Assembly: GCF_040807025.1 (NCBI RefSeq)
Contig: NC_090967.1
Coordinates: forward strand, 5,082,001-5,146,000
Source: Struthio camelus
Taxonomy: Eukaryota > Chordata > Aves > Struthioniformes > Struthionidae
DNA: 64,000 bases
Reading direction: 5' to 3'
Below the pieces are notes generated by a model. It saw only the letters and a program-made list of their open reading frames with translations, made no database searches and had not been told where the DNA came from. Below are positions 34,606 to 44,900 of this stretch, in pieces. Position 1 is the first letter of the stretch; each line of letters starts with the position of its first letter. Made by a program: the position numbers and the translations under genes.

Positions 34606-37600
34606 AATCATTAAGTGCATAAATTGCTACCCTTGGCCAGCTTTGTGGCACTCAGTTCTCAGGGAGCCGATTGCTCCACACCACATCTTGCTCAAAGAAT
34701 ACTTGGACTCTAACTTGGGCATAAGTTATTCTGTCTGTTCTTCCTTGCTGCCCCTCCTGCTTTAATGCTGCCAGATCAGACAGGACAGGATCAAGGAAGC
34801 TGGCTGAGAGATCCAGAATAGCCATTAAAAGTAAAGCTGCGCTCTCCCCCCATTCTCCAAGTCAGGCCTGGATCCACCAGCACCATTAGCATCGAAGTGG
34901 TGTAGGCTGATCCAGAGGGAGCCACCGGACCCACTGGCAGCTGGTAGCCTCCACAAACAGAACCCTCTCTGTCCACTGCAGGCAAGCGCTGGCTCTCCAC
35001 TGCCACGAGGGACCCTCTGGATAATCTTGTGCAGGTGGCCCCAGCTTTGCTGCTTATTCGCAGCGATTTGGATGAATTGGCAGGAGCAGGAGATGCTGCA
35101 CTAGGTCGTGTGCTGTTTTTTAAATTTTAATCCTTTCTCTGAATTTTCCAGCAGAATGGGTTTGCTCTACCTCTGGGCTGGAGGGAAGCTTCTTTTTGTT
35201 ACCCTGGAAACATGGAGACGACAGATCCATCGTTCATCAGCAAGAAGGAGAGGATGGGAGAGAAACAGATGACAAAAAAGCATGGGGAAGAAGGCCAAGA
35301 GAATAGTAATAAAGGGCCTTTCAGAGGAGCCATCTTCATGTGCAGCATCAAAGCTAGGATGAGGGAGAACCCAGGCTACCACTAGAGATCAGGATTTTTT
35401 TGATCCCCCATAGCATCGGACTCACTGGAGCAGTTTTGCTCAAATTTGACAATAAAGCCGGAGATGATGGATTAATGTTAATATCTTCTTGCTCCATTCC
35501 CAGCTCCGGCAGCCTGCAGTCAGCTCGCTCTAAATTCTGTGTCTTTTATGTCATTTAAACCTGGGATGTTGTGTATGTGGAGCACAACCAAAGGCAAGAG
35601 AGCCACTCAGCAAGGAAATGGCCAAGCCACAGAAGGAGAGCAAGTGGCCTAAGGGCCTGTCCTGATACAGCAAAGGGAGACCTGAGAAAACCTGAAAAAA
35701 GGAGGCATCCAAGCCTGAATGCCACCTCTGTCCACAGAGAGCCCAGCAGCATCTCTGGGCTAATGGAATTAGTGGCTGCCAGAGATCAACAGGGAGAGAA
35801 GTGCAAGGGTCTCACCCTGGCGTTGGCATCCACCAGCACCCTTGCACCCTTCCTCGCACACCAGAGGACTTGACTTTCAGTGCATCCATGAAGATATCAA
35901 GGCAATTCAGTTAAAATCAGGCAGTAGTTTACATCTCCTGCTGAATTGGTTTTCAGTGGAAGTCAGTGGGTTATTCCTGTCCAAGCAGCCACGGGAGAGG
36001 CTGTACACCCAGCCCAAAAAACTGCCTGCACCCACGAGACACTGAGAGGTGGGGCTGGGATCTGACTTTGAATGTCCGTGGTGCTCCTGCAAGCAGCCAG
36101 AAATCAAACTTGCCCTGGGCTACAGGTGAAGTCAGGGCATTTCTGGGTGTCAGCTCCCTGGTGGCAGCTTCAAAGCAAATCAAAGGAACTGGCTTCTTAC
36201 AAATGCATTTTTAAACTGTGAAACTCTCTGCTGCAGGCTTTTGAGATTGTTAAGAGATTACTTGGGTTCAAAAAGTGACTTGAGAAATCACAGAAGAAAA
36301 GACTACTTTGAAGGCAATAAATACAGAGGTCCCCATCCTGGCTCAGAAAATCTGAGTCACAAATTGCAGGAATCAGGAGATTATTCAGGGTTAACCATCC
36401 CAGCACGCTCGCCCTGCTCTTACGTTCTTCCCCAGGCATCGGCTGTTGGCCTGTTGGTGACAGGCCACTGGACCAGGGGACTTCTGCTCTGGCTTGGGAC
36501 TACCTCTCGTAGGTATTTTCTTGAGCATGTGGACTGTAGATTTGGTCTGGAATTGAGCTCTTGCACAGCTGTTTAGAGAAGAGCCACGTTAGGTGTGAAT
36601 GCAGGGTAGCAGCTACAGCACAGCGTAGCCAAAGCCTGTCTCACCTGAGCACCAGTGGAGTTGTAGCAGCAGTGGTGGCAGGCTTTCAGCTTAGACTCAG
36701 CATCTGGAGGGCTGGGGCTTGCCCTGAGTCTGTGCAATGATGCAGCTCCATCAAGACACTCATCTGCTCTGTAAAGTGTGCACTTAGGGAGGGATCTCCA
36801 CACTCAGCCCTCGAGTTACCCCATGTTACCTTGTGTCCTCGAGGACACAGGACTTGGAAATCCCCAGTGTCACAGACTCCCATTTTTTTGCTGTGATTTG
36901 GAAGCTCTGGAGAAGATAAACCACCCTTTCATGTCCTGCAGAGCTCTGAGCTTCAGTTAAGGGAAAAACCTGCAGATTTCTGCCCTTCCCTCTGGATTTG
37001 CTGGAGTTATACTCAGGAGTGGATTTGGTCCTGCTGGAAATGTGAGTGTAGAGCAGGTGAAAAAGGATACTGCAATTCAACAAAACATCCAGCTACTTAA
37101 AAAGTCAGGAAGATACTTAGCTCCTGACCCCCCAAGTCACCTGTGCTCCCCTCCTGTTTCCATGCCTTGATGATACAGGTCCCCCTCCTGTGCTTTGTCT
37201 CCAAGGCACCAGCTCACATTAATCCTCTCTCTCCTTGCTGAGTTGCAAAATGCTTAAAGGCCAGAGCTCTGTTTTCCTGCGCCTGTAAAGTCACCAGCAC
37301 ACTCGTGGCACTGTGCAAATAAATGCATGGTAAAAAGCTCTGCTTTTGCATCTCTGAGCTCCACAGCCCCGTGTTAACCTCTTCCATCACCCCCCCTGCA
37401 CCCCACGGCATGTTCTGCTGATGGCCTTGCCTCACCTCTGAAGCAAACCTAGGGAAGGAGGAGAGAAAATTAAAAGGAAAGATTTCCACTTGAGCAAGAA
37501 GATAGCCCGGGCCAGGTAAAAGTTGTTGGTTTTGTCAGTGTTCAAGGAAGTCTATATGCTGAGACGTGTCGGTGCTATCAGAGGCAGCGAGCAGAGCTAG

Positions 37601-38340
37601 CTGGATTTTAACTTGCCACTGCCATCTGCGGGGCTCTTGTTGCTAGCAGCGGAGCTGTGCGGTCTCAGGAGGAGACGGCTCAGTGTTGTGGTTCTTATCC
37701 TCTTCCCCAAGGAAGTTTGCAGCCCCTTTTCCCTTCCTCGCCCCATTCCTGGAGCAGTGTCAGTGTAGCTGCCAGGCAGAGGAGCAGCAGTAAGAGAGAG
37801 GTGTAGCAAATGCTCTCTGACAGTGTGTTTTAGATGTATTTCAGGTGAAAACACAAAAAACCCAACCATGTTTGATCCTGGCTGTACCTGCCTTCCATAT
37901 TCCTGTACATGCGCCTCCATGTCATTATGGGATTAAAGCATCATTAAGCACACAACGAAAGCCTTTGATAACCCTCTGCCGCGTGCTCCTCCTTGCTTTC
38001 CATTTTGCATTTCTCCTACCCCATCCCCTTCCTTTCTCTTTTTCTCTTTTTTTCATAATCTAGCCTTTTTTCACATCCCTTCTTTCTTTTCCCAGTGGTT
38101 TCAGGGAAGCTCTGGAAAAATAGCTCACAGAGATGTGACATGCTTGAAAGGGTCTTATTCTGACTATGCTTTGCACCGGTGTGAGAGAGTATCGGTGAAG
38201 GGCAGGCTGTGCAAGCCTGTGTGGTCTGCGCAGCTCCGTCCAGGGCTAGAGCAGCTCGGCCAGTTGGGGAGAGCAGAGGATGTGCTGCAGCTGGCTTGGT
38301 GCAAAGAGGGTAGGGAGTGTGAGCAGGTCTCCAGGGCTGG
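34606..38340. other. No gene recognised
   Basis: This is mixed sequence with open frames up to about 111 codons in overlapping sets. Isolated repeat-like phrases occur (for example a TTTTCAGTGGAAGTCAGTGGG string near 35950) but cannot be extended into a full copy. A CC(C)TCCC-rich stretch lies near 38010-38060. No exon or RNA gene was supported. Confidence 0.5.
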
Positions 38341-38341
38341 G

Positions 38342-38412
38342 TTCTGGTGTAAATCTTAGAGTTACTCCACTGGCCTCAGGGAAGCTGCTTTGGATTTACA
38401 CCAGGGTAGCTG
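38342..38412. repeat. Fossil palindrome-like interspersed repeat, copy C
   Basis: TCTGGTGTAAATCTTAGAG, TTACTCCACTGGCCTCAGG and GGATTTACACCAGGG are in order, so both inverted outer arms (TGGTGTAAATC and GGATTTACACCA) and the central TTACTCCA module survive. It is the clearest copy of this family in the window. Confidence 0.65.
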
Positions 38413-38769
38413 TCATTGGTATCTGGTGTTCAACAGCCGCTTTGCAACCTCGTTACTGAGAGCTGCAGTGTTTCGAGCTGCCGCTGTAGAATGCTAGTAG
38501 TATTTTTAATAAGGGTGCTGAGACCAATCTACTCCCGTATGGCAAACGTGACAGCAATTTAGATTGAAAGCCTCTGTTTTCCAGACAGACACTCACCCAG
38601 TTAGTGCAAACAAAAAGGCACTTGTAACTCCAGTCCTTTAATCTTACTCTTTGCTTCGTGATAGATAAGGCGCCTTGACATCAAATTGCACTAATATGGT
38701 CCTCTGAAGATTAGCATTGTGGACAATGCTTGTCATCTGGCTTTCCCTGATACATTTTCTGAGTGTAGC

Positions 38770-38950
38770 AAGGTCTAGTGGTCAAAGCAGGGATGCTGGC
38801 ATGGGAAATGGACTGTTCTCATACTCTCACTGCCTCTGACTTCTAGTTTGGCTGTGGCTGACCTTGCATCTTGGTTTTTGCAGTTGTAAAATGGGCATCA
38901 TAGATCTAATTGCCTGGGGGGGGCTCATTGGGGGATGGTTAATGATTATT
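38770..38950 (+). repeat. MIR-like SINE, forward orientation
   Basis: The diagnostic order is intact: GTCTAGTGGTCAAAGCAGGGATGC (tRNA-related part), a middle with CACTGCCTCTGACTTCTAG, GGCTGTGGCTGACCTTGCATCTTG, then GTTGTAAAATGGGCATCATAG and TAATTGCCTGGG. Full-length MIR is about 260 bases, so this is nearly complete at about 180. The end passes into GGTTAATGATTATTG. This is the best preserved SINE fossil here. Confidence 0.75.
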
Positions 38951-39092
38951 GACTTGAAAATTACAGATGAGAGAGAGGAAGAAACAGAAGGAAGGTTTTG
39001 CAATGAGTGTGGACTGCAGGAACTGCTTCTCTAGAAATCTCAAAGCCTTTTTCTAGAGATGGTCCCATTCCTCCCATTTGAACAGAGGGGCC

Positions 39093-39165
39093 AAAAAAAA
39101 AAAAAAAGGTCAGTGATTTGCCCAAGGTCATATGAGAACTCTGGGAATGAACACAAGCATTACAG
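39093..39165 (-). repeat. A15 tract plus MIR-core fragment
   Basis: Fifteen A at 39093-39107, then GGTCAGTGATTTGCCCAAGGTCATATGAGAACTCTGGG. The latter matches reverse-oriented MIR (TAAGTGACTTGCCCAAGGTCACACAG). The A tract may be an unrelated expansion. Confidence 0.55.
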
Positions 39166-39645
39166 GGCCTGCCGCCCGCGGTAAGCGGGGGGTTGCACTC
39201 CCTGTTTATAGGCAGGCTGTAAAGGCTCCCCTCCGGGATGGTGCGTCAACCATTGCTGCGTCTGATGGAGGAGACAGCAGGTGTGGGAGCGCAGGCAGCC
39301 CCAGGGAGCTCCCAGCAGCCTCTCCGAGACCAAACGGTAGAAGACTGGAAAAAATGGACAAGGGAGGGGAGAAAAAAAAAAAAGGGAAGAAGAAGCCACA
39401 AGTCAATCACACCAAGAAAAACTCTTCATGAGGTGAAGGAACTTCTCGGCGGAGCCAAGACAAAACAAGCAGCTGAAGTCAGGAAGCACATTAGAGCCGC
39501 GTGGCCAGGAATAGCAACCAGCTCTGTGCAAGCAGCAGGCAGGGGAAGGGGCCGGCCGGCGATGCCGGCCCCGAGCAGCCTAGGGGAGGCGGTGGTTAAA
39601 CGGCTACCGGCAGGGCCCATTTCCCGGGCACACTCATGCCAGTCA
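39160..39645. promoter_or_regulatory. CpG-enriched patch
   Basis: CpGs concentrate at both ends: CCGCCCGCGG near 39172 and about 10 CpG in 39541-39640. The latter includes GGCCGGCCGGCGATGCCGGCC (split into palindromic GGCCGGCC and GCCGGC units). Between them is an A-rich purine stretch (39355-39425). This is too uneven to call a single island; it may be the upstream part of the block at 40130. Confidence 0.3.
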
Positions 39646-40129
39646 CGCAGGACCAAAGGATTCCTGTCCTAGCAGGAGCCGGCTGCTGTTGTTGTATCAA
39701 AGGCTTTGAAATGCATATTTCATTCTTCCTTGTTCTGACATGACAAAGAACTATTTTAATAACTGTGTATTAAATGTATTCGGGGAAAAAATGAGGGACT
39801 GCTGTCGCCTGCAGTTCCCAGGGAATGTGTGTCTTATCAAGAGCCTTTTTCCACCATGATTCAACAAGAGATGGTATCAGCCTTGCCAGGGTCAGCGATG
39901 GATATTCCTTACCCTGTGCTCCCTGCCCTGGGTGCCAATGGTCCATGTCTGGCCTCGAAGGGAGACGCACCGTGACAAAAAGGGCCAATTCCTCCCTCCT
40001 GTCTCCTGTCCCCTCCTGCTGTGCCCATGAAAGCCTGGAGAGCCCTGACTGAAGACACCTCCCTTTCAAGCATTTTTGTGCGGTATAAGCAGAGCCCTCC
40101 ATCTCCTGCTCTTCTGGTGTGCTGGGCCC

Positions 40130-40450
40130 TTGTGCACGGCAGGACAGGCCGACAACACCGAGCTCTCCCCGAGAAACCTGCTTTTGCAGCCCTTTCCCTT
40201 GGCCACAGCCCAGCTCTGTCCCACGCCGGGACTCCCCACTTGCTGGAGGATCGTGGGGCAGGGAGAGAGGCAGGCGGCGCACTGGAGCTTGCACGGCGAG
40301 CGATGGATAGAGCCGCTCAACTCGTGAGACTTGACAGCTCGGTGCGAAGGTCTGGCCGCAGCGCGGGGCCACGGAGGGGAACGAGGCTCATCAAATTGAG
40401 GCTGGGAAGGTTTCCAAAACCTCGTCTTCACGAGGCAACAGCGTGCAGGT
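40130..40450. promoter_or_regulatory. CpG-island-like block
   Basis: About 23 CpG in 310 bases with GC near 60%, sharply bounded by CpG-poor AT-rich sequence from 40460. No TATA box is seen. A 200-codon minus-strand frame (39770-40372) and a 145-codon plus-strand frame overlap here, so neither is credited. Candidate promoter or enhancer of unknown direction. Confidence 0.4.
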
Positions 40451-42779
40451 TTGCATAAATATCTCTGAAATTCATCAAACAGCTCAAATGAAATACACTT
40501 AGGAAGAAACAACTTCTGCATTTAAATCCACACACAGTTGCTCCCCTGCCTTTGAAATCCAGCGTTGCCACCCCTCCATCAGCCCAGGAGCAAGGTACAT
40601 TCCAGATGGTTCCCCCATCCTAAAAAACCACGCTGCACAGCCGATTAAATTCTGCTTGTTGTAATTAAGCCCGACACAATTAGCTGTCAAGCAGGGCACT
40701 CATCTGTTTTATGTTGCAATCTCTTCAACAGGCAAGGCTGCTAGACAAGATTGTCACTTTTCGAAAAGATTTTCATTAGTTACCCTGGGCTCTGTGTCAG
40801 ACTATGAAATATAAAAATGTGCTCTGTAGCCAAGTCAGGGAAATTCTCATTTAATGTTCCACACAGTATTATGAAAGTAATGTACTCTGAAAATGAATGC
40901 ATTTTGGAACATTTCAGAAGAAATGTAATTTGTCTGCTAAGTAATAACTGCATGTTCATGAATTTACTGATTTTTTTCAATATGCCTTTTGTAAAGTTGG
41001 AAAGACTTTTCCTGACCTAAAATAAGAGGAAGAGAAACAGTTGATTTTATGTTACTCCTTCCTCCCTCGCTGTCTCCCTCCCTCTTTCTTTCCTTCTTTC
41101 TGTCTTCTCCATCGCTTCCGAGCACTTTCAGCATAAGAGCTGGGCAGTATCCCATAAAAGCGGAAGCTTGACAGAAGAGAAGTATGCAGCTCAAAATGGA
41201 AAAGACCGAAAATAACTGAGGTCAGTTATTTTCTCCATCTTCGTGTGCCTTTACGAATAGAGAGCAAGAAATCCCTCGTTGCTCCTTGCAGTTCAATGGC
41301 CAGTGGAGAGGCAGTTACAGGTTCCCTGTTTTGGTGGGACAGCAAATTTTCTGCGTTGTTCGTGTCAGAGGCTAAGTGGAGTTGGACGCACAGAGTGGCT
41401 GTGCTTCTCACCACCTGAAATTCAGATTTACAGTCAGAGAAAATAACAAGAATTCCAGGCTGGTAGAGCTTTCTCCTTTCCCTGGAAAATAGATGCTGGA
41501 CTCTGGGTTGCTGCTGTAACCCGCTCCAGCCTGCACGATGCCTCCCTCTGCCCCGGCTCGCACAGAGAAGAGTCATGCCTTCGGCTCCAGCGCTGAAGCA
41601 CTCGAGGCTCTGGGTTCGGAGCGGGTGGCCTAAATGGAAGGTGATTTCACATGCAGGCATGGCTGAGCTGCCGCCTACGTGTTGGCCCAGCTTTCCAGCC
41701 AGGAGGAAATGGCTAGCCCTGGGGGTCGCTGAGTTTGTCAAGGCAGGAATTTTGTGGGGGACAGAGGGGAAAGTGAAAAAATGAGTTAATGCCAACAGAT
41801 TTGGAAAAGAAGAGGAAAACGGATGAGGAATTACAATGAGAATTGAGACGATAGTCACAGCTGGAGTGAGGGAGCTCCGAAAGCTTCTACCTTCACTTCA
41901 GACGTGATTTGAATAGTTCAAGGATGATGTGGTCTACAGCTGGACGAGCCAGCGGAGCTGGGACAGGGCTGTCACTGTGTCCCGCCAAGCCGTGGTTAGA
42001 AGTTGATCTCTTCTGACCTGTTATTACCCTGCACTTGTCTACTTACCCTCCTGTCCGGCCTCGAACAGCCACAAGGGATGAGTGGCGTACGTCACTGCCT
42101 CCATTCGCCTGTACAGAGAGGGGTTGCAGTTGATGTGTTGAGAGGAGATACAGTTCTCGGATCATAAGGAGTTATGTGCTGCAGCTGAACCCCACTGTGA
42201 TGAGCATCGCCTGGCTTTGTTTACTGCCTGGTTACTGGCCATCAACTCCCCAGGCGGATGCTCTTATGCACAATTCAAGCGGCTTTAATCAGGCTGCGTT
42301 TACCCTCCTCAGAAAGGAACAAAGTTCATCCAAATTAAGACCACTTTATCTCCAAGTAGAAGCACCTTCCCATGAGGTTCAGTGTCCTTTAAAGATTCAT
42401 CTTTTATGGCATACCTTTTCCTCGCTCAGCTTTCTTTTCCAGAGTGTCCTTTTGTTGCCAAGAGCTCCTGGTTTTGCCAGAGCAGCTTGGGAAGTTGTCT
42501 CGCTTTGGCCTGGGGGTTGTGCACAGGGCAGGGAGCGCAGGCCTGGAGCGGAGCCCGGTGCGTTAGCATTCAGCTGCGGAGGAGAGAGGAGGAGAAACTC
42601 CACAGAAGCATGCGCCAGGGAGGAAATAAAAGCAGAGCGGGCAAGCAGGAAAACATCATGTCTTAATTGAGCTGGGGGAGAAGAAGGAGTAGTGGTGATT
42701 ACAAGGCCTGCGGATCTTTGTTTACGAGAGCTGCCTTCCTGCAATCCATCTCCATCAGACAGGAGCATCCAGGCTGCCC
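40451..42779. other. Mostly featureless; CT-rich tract inside
   Basis: A polypyrimidine tract of CCTCCCT and CTTT units occupies 41054-41111. The rest has no nameable repeat. A 210-codon minus-strand frame at 41226-41858 has unremarkable composition, no ATG context of note and no family resemblance. Confidence 0.5.
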
Positions 42780-43560
42780 CGAGAGAGCATCATGCAGGGA
42801 GGCACTGAACCGGAGCGGCCTTATGCCAAGCACGGCAGGGTGCGTGTGCGCGTCTACATGCCGTTTCAGTGCTGTCCACAACTGCTTCAAAGGGCTTTGG
42901 TCCAAAGATGGGAGAGCTGGGGCCTTTCCTCACCGCTACGTCCCCTTCGCCCAGGGCAGAATCACCACGGAGCAGCACGGAGTAGGGCCAGGCTCGTTCT
43001 CACATCCCAAACGCGGGTCATGGAGATGCTCACGCGCGCCACGGCACGTGTGGATGGGGCAGAACGATGCGGAGTCACAGCTCGTTCACTGCAGTGACAA
43101 CCTGCATAAGCAGAGTAGATGTAACGCGGCCCTGACGGGAGCCCCGGGGCCTCCGTGCGGGAGAGCTCAGCTGCCTGTGTACAGGGCCGTTTCACCAGGT
43201 CTCTGGACATCTGCTCCCCACCCTGAGCTACTGCTCCAGCCCAGCTGCCAGGGGCTTTACCATCCCTAACAAATGGCTCACATGCTTTTTTACGCTGGGA
43301 TAAAGTGCCCGAGCAGAAAAAGAGGCTCCGTGTAGGAGAGACAGATGTACGGCAGCTCTGCTCCAAGCGATCTCGCCAGCTCCCGAGCCGCAGCGAGCAG
43401 TCTAGCGGTGGCTGCCCTGATCGCGTGGCTTCACCCACCAGCTGCTTGCTGCATGCAGGGACGCGGCCCGCTGGGTGCTGGGGCTGGCACCGGCACCCAA
43501 GGGACACACTGGCTTTGCTGCTGCAGGTGGCTGGCACGTCGCGGGGATGTGCTAGCAGGG
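42780..43560. promoter_or_regulatory. CpG-island-like block
   Basis: A hand count gives roughly 50 CpG in 780 bases, GC about 60% and an estimated observed/expected ratio near 0.7. Dense spots are 43010-43060 (ACGCGCGCCACGG with ACGTG), 43381-43460 and 43535-43545 (CACGTCGCGG). A 262-codon minus frame and a 200-codon plus frame coexist, which again points to stop scarcity. It lies 0.9 kb upstream of the back-to-back splice site at 44414, so a plus-strand first exon nearby is conceivable but unproven. Confidence 0.45.
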
Positions 43561-44400
43561 GCTCTTGGCTTGCCATGACTTGCTGCTTTGTTGCAAATAG
43601 CTTTGGCTGTAACCAATGTGATAACAGTAAAAACCAAACCCCAAAAAACTCCTTCCTACTCCATCCTTTGGCTGGTTCTGCTGCTGGCAGAGGCTTTGCC
43701 AGCACCAGGTGCAAGGGGCGGCTCAGGGGGTGCCACAAAACCCAGCTCAAAACCCAGCTCTGATTTCTTTGCTTCTGTTTAACCCTTTCCTCCCTTCCAT
43801 TAGCATTAATCGGTGGGACTTCCCCCCTACCCAGGTAATCAAACTTGGGAGTGGGGGGGCCTTTTGTGAGAAGAGTCAGGAAGGGATCACTGGAAGAAGA
43901 AGGCCTCCACCTGCTAGAATAAACCTCCAGTTTCCCCTTCTCCCCATCCCACTGCCACCAGCTGTGGGCTGGGCTACATGGGAGGCCCCGCTTAGGAATT
44001 GGTTAGGCTTCGGTTTGGACACCCCATAAGCAGAGGCCTCTGTATTTAACCCTGTGTTCAAACTGAAGCCGGTGTTTGAGGAGACTCACAGCCCCTTTGC
44101 AGTGTGTCCAGAAGAGCCGCTTCCTCAGCATCTCTCTGGAGAGGGCAGAGAGTGCTGCCAGTCCCCTCTTGCTTTTCACAAAACTGGCCCCTCATCCTCT
44201 GCACACGGCAGATCTCAGAGGGCCGCGTCGTGGTTAGCACTGGTCACGACTCCCTGATTCATCCAGAGTCCTCATTAGGTTTCATCGAAACCCCACGTTG
44301 CCGAAGGTTTTACCACAGTGACCTCCTACACATTGCAAACTGCTGAGCATCACCCCAGTTCTCGCTGGGAAGAACCTGAAGGGATGGACAGCGTTCAGCT

Positions 44401-44420
44401 CTGTTGTCTTTCAGGTAAGC
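44401..44420 (+). other. Back-to-back splice acceptor and donor
   Basis: CTGTTGTCTTTCAG is followed with no gap by GTAAGC, the boundary being 44414/44415. Both halves are near consensus. A junction of this kind regenerates a donor after splicing and is the signature of recursive (ratchet) splicing in very long introns. Alternatively it is simply the donor of an exon ending at 44414. It would imply a plus-strand gene spanning the window. Confidence 0.3.
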
Positions 44421-44900
44421 AAATTTAAACATGCAACTTTTTCTGACAGTTGCAATTATTATTCTTTTAACGGCACTACAAAAGGGAAAAAAAGAGATTT
44501 ATCACCTAAGATTATTTTGAGGGAAGAGAGAGGAGGGTAGGGGAACTCTAGAATGTTTTATTTATGGGAAAACTGCAAATTACCTTAATAAATTCCTTTA
44601 CTAAGCTGTGTCAGCTACTAAAACATTGTTCTTTGTGGGTGAATAACTTTTAATTTGAGTGTTCTAGTATTCAGCAGAGTGAGGTAATGGATTAGCAATT
44701 GCCTGTATTGTAAATGTCATCTTGGCATAATTAGGGTGATTATTGTTAACCAGTGGAGTTTAGTATTTATCTGTCACTGGGTGAGAGAATATAACAAAGC
44801 CCCAATTAGTTATAAATGGTAGTGGGTGGTGGGAATGAAACACAGCCTCTGAAATGCTATTTTTGTTTTAAATTTGTTTCAGTATTTATTTGATTTTAAC
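44421..44900. other. AT-rich block, possible conserved non-coding element
   Basis: A long AT-rich interval with GCAATTATTATTC, CATAATTAGG, CCCAATTAGTTATAAATG, TGGATTAGCAATTGCC and similar homeobox-type sites, with no open frame. It is comparable to the blocks at 13680 and 25540. Function is not shown by the sequence. Confidence 0.2.

Noticed and set aside
39770..40372. 200-codon minus-strand open frame
   Set aside because: It overlaps other long frames in a CpG-rich block, and no start context, splice sites or family resemblance were found.
42962..43750. 262-codon minus-strand open frame
   Set aside because: It coincides with a CpG-island-like block and with long open frames in other phases (200 and 152 codons on the plus strand). 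Nothing supports translation.
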